A stretch of 64,000 nucleotides of DNA from Propionispira raffinosivorans DSM 20765 (GTDB lineage: Bacteria; Bacillota; Negativicutes; Selenomonadales; Selenomonadaceae): the NCBI RefSeq assembly GCF_000381065.1, contig NZ_KB905839.1, positions 62,001-126,000 on the forward strand. The letters are read 5' to 3'. The number at the start of each line of letters is the position of its first letter. Positions within the stretch are counted from its first letter, which is position 1. Of the stretch, positions 52,768 to 61,976 are shown in pieces. Both the position numbers and the translations under genes were made by a program. The notes beneath the pieces were generated by a model. It worked only from the letters and a program-made list of their open reading frames with translations, searched no databases and was not told where the DNA came from.

Positions 52768-54282
52768 ATGAAAAATAAGATAAAAATATGTTCAGGTTTG
52801 TTTGCTTTGGTTACGGTATTTAATTCCTATCTTTTAGCAGAAGCGGCACCGAATGCATTAGATATTTTAACAGATCGGGAAAATGAACGAGAAGCAGCCA
52901 AAGACCGTCTGGACCCGGAGCTGCAGGCACTGCATGACGAACTTGCCGCTCAGCAAAAAAATGAACCGAAAACTATTGATGCAAAATTGCCGCCCCCGGT
53001 AACCTTTGAAGGCGATGATATTTCTTTCAATGAAAAAAATGGCGAAGTCTTTGCAAAAGGGCATGTAAAAGTTACGCAGCTGGAGGCACGGATGACGACA
53101 GATGCTTTGCGTGGCAATACACAAAACTCAGATGTATATGTCGAGGACAAAATGCATCTCTTGCAGGTTCAAGCACCACCATTGGTTTTGGATGGTTATA
53201 AGACAAACTATAATTATCAAAAGAAAACAGGAACTATGGAAAATGCCAAAGGCAAAGTTGATGGACGGTATATAAAAGGCGAAAAACTGGAGTTTTATCC
53301 GGATGAAATGATCATTTATAATGGTTCCGTTACAAAATGTCCGGCGATTAAACCAGACTATCATATTAGTGCGGAAAAAATTGAAATTTGGCCGGATGAT
53401 CATATGGTTGCTTATAATGTTAAATTTTATATTAAAAATCAAGTCATTTATTCGACCAAAAAATATGAAACGAAAATCGGGAAAAATAAAAAAGGCGAAA
53501 ACACAGCCTTTCCCCGCGTTCGCTATAGTAAAGAAGATGGTATAACCATCCGTCAGGACTTTGAACAAGAACTCAAAAAAAATGTGAATGCCTATGCGGA
53601 GCTATCCTATTCACCAAAACGCGATTTTAAAAATGTGTATGGTGTTGGCTGGAAAAATAGTTTATTGAAACTAGCACTTGAAACAGGTGATTACGAAGAT
53701 GGCGATAACAACTGGATTAAAAAAGAACCAACGTTTTTGATCGATTATGGTCCAAAGCAAATCGGTGATTTTCCGTTCCACTATTCCTTTAGTTCTGAAT
53801 ATGGTAAATGGGATGATGATATCAAGACAAGCTGGCATCAAAGCTATTCTGTCTATGTAGATCGTGATCCTATTAAGTTTAGTCCAAGCTTAAGTCTTTA
53901 TACAGGCTTTGGTTATAAAATCATTAAAGAATCGTATGATAATTCACAAATTAATACGGTCATGTATGATGGCGTTTTACTGAAAGATATCAATCCTAAA
54001 TTAACAGTTTATACAAGTTATCATTATACAAAAGACAGTAAAGTACAATCCGCTTTCGACTATGGAAATGCAGATTTTGCCAAAAATATTGAAAGTGGCT
54101 TTTCTTATAAATTTGATGACAAAAATCGCTTTGTTGCAGAACAAAGTTATGATGTAGATAAAAAACAGACGCATGATTTTGATTATTATTGGTACCATGA
54201 TTTACATTGTGCACAAATGGAAGTCCGTTATCGTGAAAAACGGGATGCCTGGAGTGTGAAATTTCATTTAAAGAATTGGTAG
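52768..54282 (+). CDS. lptD: LPS-assembly outer-membrane protein LptD (short form)
   Basis: Outer-membrane LPS translocon. 504 aa against about 780 in E. coli. Signal peptide MKNKIKICSGLFALVTVFNS to about AEAAP, a charged linker, an N-terminal OstA/jellyroll domain (about 75-215; EKNGEVFAKGHVKVTQLEAR, YNYQKKTGTMENAKGKVDGR), then a barrel (about 230-504) ending FHLKNW in an aromatic residue. Cys residues are few (KCPAIKP, HDLHCAQ), so the two-disulfide bridge of E. coli LptD is not conserved. No LptE gene is nearby. Ends 9 bp before hldE1. Confidence 0.88.
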   Translation: MKNKIKICSGLFALVTVFNSYLLAEAAPNALDILTDRENEREAAKDRLDPELQALHDELAAQQKNEPKTIDAKLPPPVTFEGDDISFNEKNGEVFAKGHVKVTQLEARMTTDALRGNTQNSDVYVEDKMHLLQVQAPPLVLDGYKTNYNYQKKTGTMENAKGKVDGRYIKGEKLEFYPDEMIIYNGSVTKCPAIKPDYHISAEKIEIWPDDHMVAYNVKFYIKNQVIYSTKKYETKIGKNKKGENTAFPRVRYSKEDGITIRQDFEQELKKNVNAYAELSYSPKRDFKNVYGVGWKNSLLKLALETGDYEDGDNNWIKKEPTFLIDYGPKQIGDFPFHYSFSSEYGKWDDDIKTSWHQSYSVYVDRDPIKFSPSLSLYTGFGYKIIKESYDNSQINTVMYDGVLLKDINPKLTVYTSYHYTKDSKVQSAFDYGNADFAKNIESGFSYKFDDKNRFVAEQSYDVDKKQTHDFDYYWYHDLHCAQMEVRYREKRDAWSVKFHLKNW

Positions 54283-54291
54283 GAGATCGTT

Positions 54292-55278
54292 ATGAAAAGT
54301 GATTTATTAGATGTAATAGAGCAGATGCAAGGTAAACGGGTACTTGTCATTGGTGATATGGTGGCGGATGTTTATTTGCATGGAACAATTTCGCGAATTT
54401 CGCGGGAAGCCCCGGTGTTAGTTTTAGAACAAGCGGATGAAGAAATCATTGCCGGCGGCGCAGCTAATGTCGTACACAATGCAGCAACGCTTGGCGGTAA
54501 AGTGTTTGCCGTAGGCCTGCTTGGTCTGGATAATGCCGGGCGCGGCTTAAAAGAAATTCTGGAAGCAAAGGGCGTCAATACGGCGGGATTTTTTTGTGAT
54601 GAAAAAAGACCAACGATCACGAAAACAAGGATTATTGCCGGCGGCAGAGCAACGGTGAGTCAGCAGATCGTTCGGATTGATAAAGAAAGCAAAATGCCGA
54701 TGATTCCAGCTTTTGAAGCGAATATCATGCAATATCTGGAATCAATATTGCCACAGGTTCAAGGTGTGGTACTAAGTGATTACGGCAGTGGAACCTTGAC
54801 GGACAGCATTAAGGCAATGATACTTTATCATTGTGCAAAAAATAGTATTCCAACGATGGTAGATTCGCGCTACGATATTTTGAGTTTTAAAGGTATAGAT
54901 TTTATCAAGCAAAATGATGGTGAACTGGCAGCAGCCATGGGGTTTAAATTGACTACAGAAGAACTTTTATATGAAGCTGGAACAAAATTACTACACCAGA
55001 TGGAAGCCAAAGGCGTACTTATAACTCGTGGTGAAAAAGGGATGGTTTTGTTTGAAAACAATGGAGCGATTCATGATATACCTGTATCGGATAAAAGCGA
55101 AGTGTATGATGTATCGGGGGCTGGTGATACTTGTGTTGCAACTATGATTTTGGCCCTTGCTGCTGGAGTTGAACCGGCTTTGGCTGCCGAATTATCGAAC
55201 TTTGCCTCTGGAATTGCAGTTCGAAAATTGGGTACGGCCACAGTATCGGCTAGTGAATTAATGAAACTTGTAAAATAA
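54292..55278 (+). CDS. Heptose-7-phosphate kinase (HldE N-terminal type, RfaE1)
   Basis: Phosphorylates D-glycero-beta-D-manno-heptose 7-phosphate for ADP-heptose synthesis. 328 aa PfkB-family kinase: VLVIGDMVADVYLHGTISRI, EIIAGGAANVVHNAATLGG, ending with the catalytic GAGDTCVATMILALAAGVEP. In E. coli it is fused to the nucleotidyltransferase; here they are separate adjacent genes (36-bp gap). Indicates a heptose-containing LPS inner core. GmhA, GmhB and HldD are not in the window. Confidence 0.93.
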   Translation: MKSDLLDVIEQMQGKRVLVIGDMVADVYLHGTISRISREAPVLVLEQADEEIIAGGAANVVHNAATLGGKVFAVGLLGLDNAGRGLKEILEAKGVNTAGFFCDEKRPTITKTRIIAGGRATVSQQIVRIDKESKMPMIPAFEANIMQYLESILPQVQGVVLSDYGSGTLTDSIKAMILYHCAKNSIPTMVDSRYDILSFKGIDFIKQNDGELAAAMGFKLTTEELLYEAGTKLLHQMEAKGVLITRGEKGMVLFENNGAIHDIPVSDKSEVYDVSGAGDTCVATMILALAAGVEPALAAELSNFASGIAVRKLGTATVSASELMKLVK

Positions 55279-55314
55279 AAAATTAAAAAACTGTGAAGAA
55301 GGTAGGAGAAATGT

Positions 55315-55788
55315 ATGCTGATTGATGCCACTAAAATAGAAGCGTTCTGTGCCGAACTGCGTAAAAATGGAAAGAACATTGTTTTTACCAATGGATGTTT
55401 CGATATTCTCCATGCTGGACATGTACGGTATTTAAATAAAGCAAAGTCCTTTGGTGATTGTCTTCTACTTGGACTCAATACGGATGCTTCCGTACGCCGT
55501 CTCAAAGGCGAGAACCGTCCAATCAATAATGAACTTGATCGGGCTGAAGTTGTGGGGGCGCTAAAATCGGTCGATTATGTAGTTCTGTTTGATGAACCCA
55601 CGGCTGAATCTTTGCTTGGTAAAGTAAAACCAGATGTTTATGTCAAAGGCGGCGATTACACAATTGCTACATTGCCTGAAGCAAAAACAGTTCAAGCGAA
55701 TGGTGGTAGAATTGAATTTGTGAACCTTGTTGAAGGACGCTCAACGACGAATGTAATTGAAAAAATAAAAGCAGCTCCGAATTCATAG
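55315..55788 (+). CDS. Heptose-1-phosphate adenylyltransferase (HldE C-terminal type, RfaE2)
   Basis: Forms ADP-heptose. 157 aa nucleotidyltransferase with TNGCFDILHAGHVRYLNKAK (HxGH motif in HAGH), LLLGLNTDASVRRLKGENRP and the late GGRIEFVNLVEGRSTTNVIE (ISTT-like). GTAGGAG precedes ATG 55315. Separate protein, partner of the kinase just upstream. Confidence 0.94.
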   Translation: MLIDATKIEAFCAELRKNGKNIVFTNGCFDILHAGHVRYLNKAKSFGDCLLLGLNTDASVRRLKGENRPINNELDRAEVVGALKSVDYVVLFDEPTAESLLGKVKPDVYVKGGDYTIATLPEAKTVQANGGRIEFVNLVEGRSTTNVIEKIKAAPNS

Positions 55789-55807
55789 AGAAAGGGGTCT
55801 TCCTCTG

Positions 55808-56830
55808 ATGATAATTCAAAATATCCTCGTTATCAAACTCAGCGCAATTGGTGATGTTATTCATGCCCTGCCAGTATCCCATGCGCTTAAAGAAACCTTT
55901 CCCAAGGCAAAAATTACCTGGGTTGTTGAACCGCCGGCTTATGACCTTTTGACGAATAATCCTTACATAGATGAAATTATTGTTTTTGAAAAAAAGAAAT
56001 TCAAATCAATCGGCGGCTTTATGGAACAGATAGGGCCGTTTTCGTCTGCTCTACAAAAAACAAAATATGATGTCGTTCTTGATTTGCAGGGGCTTTTTAA
56101 ATCTGCTGCCATCGCCTGGCTTAGCAAAGCGTCTTTGAAGCTGGGATGTGTGGATATGCGTGAATTTAGCGATAAAATAAGTCGACCAGTCATAGGAACA
56201 AATGCAAAAGGCCATATTGTTGAACGATATCTTGATGTGGTACGTGAACTTGGCTGCAAGGTCGAACAGGTTATATTTCCCCTTGTAATAACGGACAAAG
56301 AAGCTGATATTGCTGATAAATTAATGGTGCAGGCTGGTATGAATAGTCAAAATCCATATGTGGTTTTAGCCGTCGGTGCAAATTGGCCGAATAAACGCTG
56401 GCCAGCTAAATATTATGCAAAATTAGTCGACTGGTTCTATAATCAAAATATTATTCCGGTTCTGATTGGCGGTGGTGTAGTCGATGAACGTTTGGCTGAT
56501 GAAATTGCAGCAGCAGCGGAAATTCCTCCGGTGAACCTTGTGGGAAAAACAACGCTCAAACAGCTAGCCCACATTATTAAAAAATCAAAAGTTACGCTCG
56601 GTGGCGATACCGGGCCCGTCCATTTGGCAGCGGGGCTTAATATACCAACCATTATGTTAATGGGACCAACGGATGCAAATCGCAATGGTCCATATCGTCA
56701 GCTGGATCACGTGATCGAAGTGTCCTATGATTGTAAACACTGTTGGAATCGTACGTGTAAGTTTGACAGAGATTGTCTCGACGCGATATCCGTACAACAA
56801 GTGATTGAAAAAATTAAAAATCTTATTTAG
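55808..56830 (+). CDS. LPS heptosyltransferase (GT9, WaaF/WaaC family)
   Basis: Adds ADP-heptose to the Kdo inner core. 340 aa, GT9 fold: N-terminal ILVIKLSAIGDVIHALPVSH, VLDLQGLFKSAAIAWLSKA, C-terminal ADP-binding VTLGGDTGPVHLAAGLNIPT followed by LMGPTDANRNGP. The C-terminal Cys set YDCKHCWNRTCKFDRDC is an oddity shared by many Firmicute GT9 proteins. Directly follows hldE1/hldE2, so heptosyltransferase I or II. Confidence 0.92.
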   Translation: MIIQNILVIKLSAIGDVIHALPVSHALKETFPKAKITWVVEPPAYDLLTNNPYIDEIIVFEKKKFKSIGGFMEQIGPFSSALQKTKYDVVLDLQGLFKSAAIAWLSKASLKLGCVDMREFSDKISRPVIGTNAKGHIVERYLDVVRELGCKVEQVIFPLVITDKEADIADKLMVQAGMNSQNPYVVLAVGANWPNKRWPAKYYAKLVDWFYNQNIIPVLIGGGVVDERLADEIAAAAEIPPVNLVGKTTLKQLAHIIKKSKVTLGGDTGPVHLAAGLNIPTIMLMGPTDANRNGPYRQLDHVIEVSYDCKHCWNRTCKFDRDCLDAISVQQVIEKIKNLI

Positions 56831-56884
56831 GGTTATTTTAAGTAATTCTAGATAGGATGAAAGATAGAATTGTGGAGTGATATG

Positions 56885-58861
56885 ATGTCGCGATTTTCGG
56901 TGTTTTTTGAAAATATTCAAAGAGATATAAAAACGTATGTGTTTTTATTATTATTATTTTGTTTGTATCGTGGAGCTTTTATATGGATTATGCAAAGTTA
57001 TATCGAACCGAATACAGGTATGACTGATATAGCATTGGCTATGTGGGCCGGGTTTCGTCTGAGCTTGAAATCAGCTGGAGTCTTGGTTTTGTTATCTTTT
57101 TTAGTCTGCACAATGAGCAATGTTCTTGTACCAAAACTTAAAACAGACTCCATTCGTTTATGGATGGGTGGCTTTTACATTGCTATTTTGTCGATTCTGT
57201 TTCAAGCACGATTTCCCTACTACAATGCATTTCATGTGACATTTAATCAAAATGTGTTTAATACCATGAATGATGATGTCTATGCATTGTTTATTACGAT
57301 GATTCAGGAATACAATTTACCTGTTAGACTTTTAGGTGCACTGGTTATTTTGTATTTTTTGTATTTTTTGTTCAAAACATTGCTAAAAAGTCCCAATTAT
57401 CCTTTGCCACATTTTACGACAAAGACACAAAATTTGTTTTTTCGTGTCTTTGTCGTAATGATGATCCCGATTTTTATGATTTTTATGCGATTCGGAGGTA
57501 GTTTTAATTATAACCATTCTATCAACTGGGAAAATGGAGCTATTACGAAGTCCAGCTTTTTGAATGAAGCTATCCTGGATGATATGCAGGCATTGTATCG
57601 TGCGTATGCTGTTCATGATCGTATGGCACAGGGGGATCAGATAAGTGGTATTCACAAAGAGAAAATCCGCGAATACAGTAAACTGGTTGCTGGGAATAAT
57701 GTAGAATCAGATGATTTGACACCTTACTTAGCACGGCAGGCAGCGGGTGCTCAGATTGCAAAACCACGTCATATTTTTATCGTGATTGGTGAAACCTATT
57801 CACAATGGCCTTTGATGGAAAAATTTGATAAATTGAATCTAGCAAATGGCTTGAAAGATATCATCAAACAAGATGACACAGCGTATACGCAGGCTTTTTT
57901 GCCCAATGCATCCTTTACCGCAATGGCTGTTACAGCACTCGTCACAGGGCTCTCAGACGTTTCAATTCCCGTGAATTATCAACAGCGGAGCTATGAACAA
58001 ACCTATATTACGGCATTGGCACCACAAATGCAGAAATTGGGCTATAAAGTTGATTTTTGGTATGGTGGTTTTCCCTCCTGGGAACGGATTAAAGATTTTA
58101 CCTTGGCTCAAGGTTTTGATCATTTTTATAGTTGTGCAGATTTTGGTGCTGAACCAGATAATATTTGGGGAACAAAAGATGAATATATCTTCCAGGCGTT
58201 ATCAAAACATCTTGATAAAGAAGCACCGACGGTGCATCTAATTTTAACTGTATCCAATCATCCACCCTATAATTTAGACTTGGATAAGGCTGGATTTGAT
58301 GCGGCAAAAATCATGGATGGACTACCAGAAGATCAGAAAAATAATAAAGAATTAATTCGTAAACTTGGACATTACTGGTATATGGATAAAGTGGTTCATG
58401 ACTTTGTCAAAGAAACAAAAGAAAAATATCCGGACAGCCTATTTATTATTACAGGGGATCATTCAGATCGGGTTAATGTTACGGACACACCAACCCCTTA
58501 TGAACGGTATACGATTCCACTTGTTATTTCTGGACCTGGTATTACCAAAGCTTTGCTGCCAAGTGATATAGCTGGCAGTCAGGTGAATATTATGCCAACT
58601 TTAATTGAACTTTTAGCACCGAAAGGTTTTACTTACTATTCGATTGCAAATAGTTTAACCAAAGGCAATCAAATAGGTTTTAATAATGACTATTCGATTA
58701 CGCCTTATGCGATTGGCAAGATAACAAATCCAACAGATTATGAAGTATTCAATCATGGTGATCTGTCAAAGATAGAGGCAGCACAAGATAGTTCACAAGA
58801 TAAAATATCTATGATGAGAACTCTGTCCTGGTGGCTTTTAGTCAAAGGAAATCAATTATAA
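56885..58861 (+). CDS. LTA-synthase/phosphoglycerol-transferase-type sulfatase-fold membrane enzyme
   Basis: 658 aa. ATG 56885 has GGAG 7 nt upstream (ATG 56882 is also possible). Five N-terminal membrane helices (to about residue 205), then an extracytoplasmic alkaline-phosphatase/sulfatase domain. IFIVIGETYSQWPLMEKF holds the likely Thr nucleophile; metal and active-site motifs are SNHPPYN and ITGDHSDRVN. These fit the LtaS/OpgB/Ept superfamily, which transfers phosphoglycerol or phosphoethanolamine. A diderm cell makes no classical LTA, so the acceptor is more likely LPS core sugar. Which headgroup is moved cannot be told from sequence. Confidence 0.85.
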   Translation: MSRFSVFFENIQRDIKTYVFLLLLFCLYRGAFIWIMQSYIEPNTGMTDIALAMWAGFRLSLKSAGVLVLLSFLVCTMSNVLVPKLKTDSIRLWMGGFYIAILSILFQARFPYYNAFHVTFNQNVFNTMNDDVYALFITMIQEYNLPVRLLGALVILYFLYFLFKTLLKSPNYPLPHFTTKTQNLFFRVFVVMMIPIFMIFMRFGGSFNYNHSINWENGAITKSSFLNEAILDDMQALYRAYAVHDRMAQGDQISGIHKEKIREYSKLVAGNNVESDDLTPYLARQAAGAQIAKPRHIFIVIGETYSQWPLMEKFDKLNLANGLKDIIKQDDTAYTQAFLPNASFTAMAVTALVTGLSDVSIPVNYQQRSYEQTYITALAPQMQKLGYKVDFWYGGFPSWERIKDFTLAQGFDHFYSCADFGAEPDNIWGTKDEYIFQALSKHLDKEAPTVHLILTVSNHPPYNLDLDKAGFDAAKIMDGLPEDQKNNKELIRKLGHYWYMDKVVHDFVKETKEKYPDSLFIITGDHSDRVNVTDTPTPYERYTIPLVISGPGITKALLPSDIAGSQVNIMPTLIELLAPKGFTYYSIANSLTKGNQIGFNNDYSITPYAIGKITNPTDYEVFNHGDLSKIEAAQDSSQDKISMMRTLSWWLLVKGNQL

Positions 58862-58875
58862 GGAGTACAGGGATC

Positions 58876-59979
58876 GTGAATATTTTGATTTTATTTTCAC
58901 AGCCATGGCGCGTTGGTGGAGCTGAAACACATGTGGAAGCATTAATGCAGGGGCTCGTCGGGCATACTTTATTTTTAACGGTTAATGAGGGCAGCGATAC
59001 AGACAAATTGAGACAGCTGCAAAAAAAGTTCCCTAACGTAGAAATCATCAAAATACAAGCACGCGGTGTAAATATTTTTCGGTGGATAAGCGACATTAAA
59101 AGCTTATGTGCTTTCATAAAAAAAGAACATATACAGGTGATTTCAGCGCAACAAAGAACGGCTGGGATTTGGGCTTATATAATTCGTCATTATACGCGGG
59201 TCCCTTATACGGTAACTATGCATGATCCATGGCATCGCGCTATGTTCAAATCGGTTTATGCAAAAATATTTTCTCAGGTGTTTTGTGTCAGTCGGAATCT
59301 TTCCGATACATTACAAAAAGACTTTGGTTTTCTTCCAGAGCAGATTCAACTCATCAATAATGGTATTGATTTTAGAAAATTTAAACCAAAAGACAAACAA
59401 ACATGCAGGCAGGAACTAGGCCTTGATCCAACAGCCCCTTTTATCCTGCACGTCAGTCGTCTCAGTCGAGTCAAGGGAGCAGTGACGTTAAAGATTATTG
59501 ACAGTATGCCAAGGGTACTGCAAAAAAGACCCGAAGCAAAACTGATCCTTATCGGTGAGGGGCCATTAAGAGCAACAATCAATGAAAAAATTCTTGCTTT
59601 TAATCAGCAATATGGCGATAAAATTCAAATTTATGATTTTGTTTCGTCCCTTACCGAATGGTATAATGCTGTTGACATACTGATTGGTGAAGGGCGCGTT
59701 GCGATGGAGACTTTGGCTTGTTTAAAGCCGATTGTCGCGATTCGAAATGCTGATACGTTTATTGGCTCTATAAATGGAGCCAATATTGCGTATGCTTGTG
59801 ATGTGAATTTCGATGGGAAAGATCAGCCGGTAAATGCAGATAATATGGCAAGTGCGATGGATCGGGCCTTTCAACTAGAGCAAGAGGAAAGCCAGAAAAT
59901 TGCTGATTATATTAAAGATCGTTTGAGTTTAGACACGATGGCACAAGCTTATATGGATGTATTTAAACGGATTACATAG
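58876..59979 (+). CDS. Glycosyltransferase family 4 protein
   Basis: 367 aa, GT-B fold. GTG 58876 follows AGGAG (spacing about 10); the frame start at 58831 overlaps the previous gene. N-terminal LILFSQPWRVGGAETHVEAL, middle HVSRLSRVKGAVTLKIIDSM, donor-site LILIGEGPLRATI and EX7E in VDILIGEGRVAMETLACLKP. Cytoplasmic transferase, probably adds a core or O-chain sugar. It lies 15 bp after the sulfatase-fold gene. Confidence 0.88.
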   Translation: MNILILFSQPWRVGGAETHVEALMQGLVGHTLFLTVNEGSDTDKLRQLQKKFPNVEIIKIQARGVNIFRWISDIKSLCAFIKKEHIQVISAQQRTAGIWAYIIRHYTRVPYTVTMHDPWHRAMFKSVYAKIFSQVFCVSRNLSDTLQKDFGFLPEQIQLINNGIDFRKFKPKDKQTCRQELGLDPTAPFILHVSRLSRVKGAVTLKIIDSMPRVLQKRPEAKLILIGEGPLRATINEKILAFNQQYGDKIQIYDFVSSLTEWYNAVDILIGEGRVAMETLACLKPIVAIRNADTFIGSINGANIAYACDVNFDGKDQPVNADNMASAMDRAFQLEQEESQKIADYIKDRLSLDTMAQAYMDVFKRIT

Positions 59980-59994
59980 AAGGAGGTTTCCCTG

Positions 59995-60996
59995 GTGAGA
60001 AAAATTTTAATTATCAATCGATTGGGAATTGGCGACGTCGTGGTGACTACGCCACTGGCAAAACTCATCAAGGAGTATAATGGTGCTCAAGTTGGATTTG
60101 TCGTTGCGGCAAAGTCTGCGGATTTACTAGTTAATCATCCTTATATTGATGATGTTTTTCCTTATAGTAAAAAAAATAAAAAAAACATCATTTTGGACAT
60201 CAGGGAAAAAGGGTATGATGAAGCCATTATCGTAGATGATCGTTTTACTTCGACTGTACTAGCCTGGAAAGCAAACTGCAAATTGTTAAATAGGGGATTT
60301 GAGATATCGTTAGGCGCAAATCGGCTCTTTAAACGTAAACTGCATAAAGTAAAAGCAATAGAAGACTTTGCTTCTTATATTAAACTGATAAATCCGGAGG
60401 CAGAAAATTATGAAATAACAGCCGTATTGGGAAATCCTGATAAGACAAGAACAAATTATCTGGAAAATTGGCTGGCAGAACACAAAAATATAACAAAGAA
60501 ACTAGTTCTTATTGTACCCAAAAGTGCAGCGCTTAACAAAAATTGGCCGATCTCATATTTCAGTGAAATAAATGATTTTTTAAATGCAGAAGGCATTATT
60601 CCAGTGTATATTGGTTCAAATGGTGATAAAGACTATATCAACCAGATTAAAGGAACTAAAATTAATGCGGCAGGTCTGTTTAGTTTGCGAGAACTGCCAA
60701 CAATTGCTAAGCAGGCTGCATTTGCCATTTCAGTTTGTACGGGGCCGATGCATATTATAAGTACGGTAAACGTGCCGACTATTGTCTTATATGGTCCCAG
60801 TGATCCAATACGCTGGGCTCCAGAGAATGCTATCATACTAAAGAGCAGCCTGCCTTGTGTGCCTTGTCAGAGACTGGATTGTACGTTGCCAAAATGTGAA
60901 CAAAACTGTATGGAACTCATTCATCCGGAACAAGTAAAACAAGTGATTACAGAACAAGGCTGGTTAGCAAGCGAAATCAAGGAGAGAACACTATGA
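59995..60996 (+). CDS. GT9 heptosyltransferase-family protein
   Basis: 333 aa, GTG start with AAGGAGG upstream. GT9 motifs ILIINRLGIGDVVVTTPLAK, LVNHPYIDDVF, AISVCTGPMHIISTVNVPTI, LYGPSDPIRWAP. C-terminal Cys cluster LPCVPCQRLDCTLPKCEQNC. A second GT9 beside the one at 55808; probably heptosyltransferase II or a core transferase. The last four bases overlap the first GT8 gene. Confidence 0.88.
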   Translation: MRKILIINRLGIGDVVVTTPLAKLIKEYNGAQVGFVVAAKSADLLVNHPYIDDVFPYSKKNKKNIILDIREKGYDEAIIVDDRFTSTVLAWKANCKLLNRGFEISLGANRLFKRKLHKVKAIEDFASYIKLINPEAENYEITAVLGNPDKTRTNYLENWLAEHKNITKKLVLIVPKSAALNKNWPISYFSEINDFLNAEGIIPVYIGSNGDKDYINQIKGTKINAAGLFSLRELPTIAKQAAFAISVCTGPMHIISTVNVPTIVLYGPSDPIRWAPENAIILKSSLPCVPCQRLDCTLPKCEQNCMELIHPEQVKQVITEQGWLASEIKERTL

Positions 60997-61964
60997 ATTT
61001 AAATCATGCGGTAAAAAAACAAGAAACATTTGGTGTTCTCAAATACGAAGACAAACAGCCTATACATATCGCATTTGGTGTGGATGCGAATTTCATTCGC
61101 CCAATGGGCGTAGCGATGACGTCATTGCTCGATAATAACCAGCAGCATAGTTTGGTGTTTCATGTGTTTGCTAATTCGATTGAATTGGTAGATATTGAAC
61201 GACTAAACGAGTTGGCACAGACGGAGAATGTTCTTATCCATTTATATCATATCAATCCAGTTATTTTTGAGTCGATGCAAACGACCTGGAATTATACAGC
61301 TGCTACTTACAACCGGTTTATCGTAGCGAAACTTCTGTATCCTTCGATTGATAAAGTGATTTATATGGATGCGGATATGGTCTGTAAGGGAGATTTAGCA
61401 GAACTTATACAGCTTGATTTTTCCGATAAGATTGCTATGGTGGTTGCCGATCAGGGGAAATTTGTGGCAAACCATATGAAAACATTAGATTTAAAATATG
61501 GACAGTATTTTAATGCTGGCATGCTGTATATTGATTTAAAAGCCTGGAATGAAAATCAGATTTCGGAACAGGCTATGGACCTTTTAGCAAAAAGAAAGTT
61601 TTTTTTGCTCGATCAGGATGCATTAAATATTCTGTTGGATGGCAGAGCAAAGTTTATTGAACGTAAATGGAATGAAATTTGCAATATGGAGAAAAAATAC
61701 AGCAGAATTTCTGAGGAAGCTGTAATCGTCCATTTTGCCTCCCGCAACAAACCATGGCATATCTGGTGTATGCATAAAGAAAAGGAATTATTTATTCGTT
61801 ATGCCAAAGCTTCTCCTTGGTGCGATGTCCCATTTTTTTCTGTACCGCGTAGTTACAAAGAAATGAAAATGATGGGGGCAGCGATGCTCAAGCAGGGACA
61901 ATATGGGAAAGCATTATCATGGTACTGGAAATATTGGCAGGCTAAGCGGGTAGAAAAGGAATGA
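60993..61964 (+). CDS. Glycosyltransferase family 8, LPS galactosyl/glucosyltransferase type (copy 1)
   Basis: 323 aa. HIAFGVDANFIRPMGVAMTS opens the catalytic domain. Metal-binding DXD is in DKVIYMDADMVCKGDLAEL, then FNAGMLYIDLKAWNENQI, FLLDQDALNILLDGRAK and HFASRNKPWH. The family (RfaI/RfaJ) transfers glucose or galactose in the LPS outer core. The C-terminal tail GQYGKALSWYWKYWQAK recurs in the two following genes. Confidence 0.9.
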   Translation: MNLNHAVKKQETFGVLKYEDKQPIHIAFGVDANFIRPMGVAMTSLLDNNQQHSLVFHVFANSIELVDIERLNELAQTENVLIHLYHINPVIFESMQTTWNYTAATYNRFIVAKLLYPSIDKVIYMDADMVCKGDLAELIQLDFSDKIAMVVADQGKFVANHMKTLDLKYGQYFNAGMLYIDLKAWNENQISEQAMDLLAKRKFFLLDQDALNILLDGRAKFIERKWNEICNMEKKYSRISEEAVIVHFASRNKPWHIWCMHKEKELFIRYAKASPWCDVPFFSVPRSYKEMKMMGAAMLKQGQYGKALSWYWKYWQAKRVEKE

Positions 61965-61976
61965 GGCGGTGGAATC

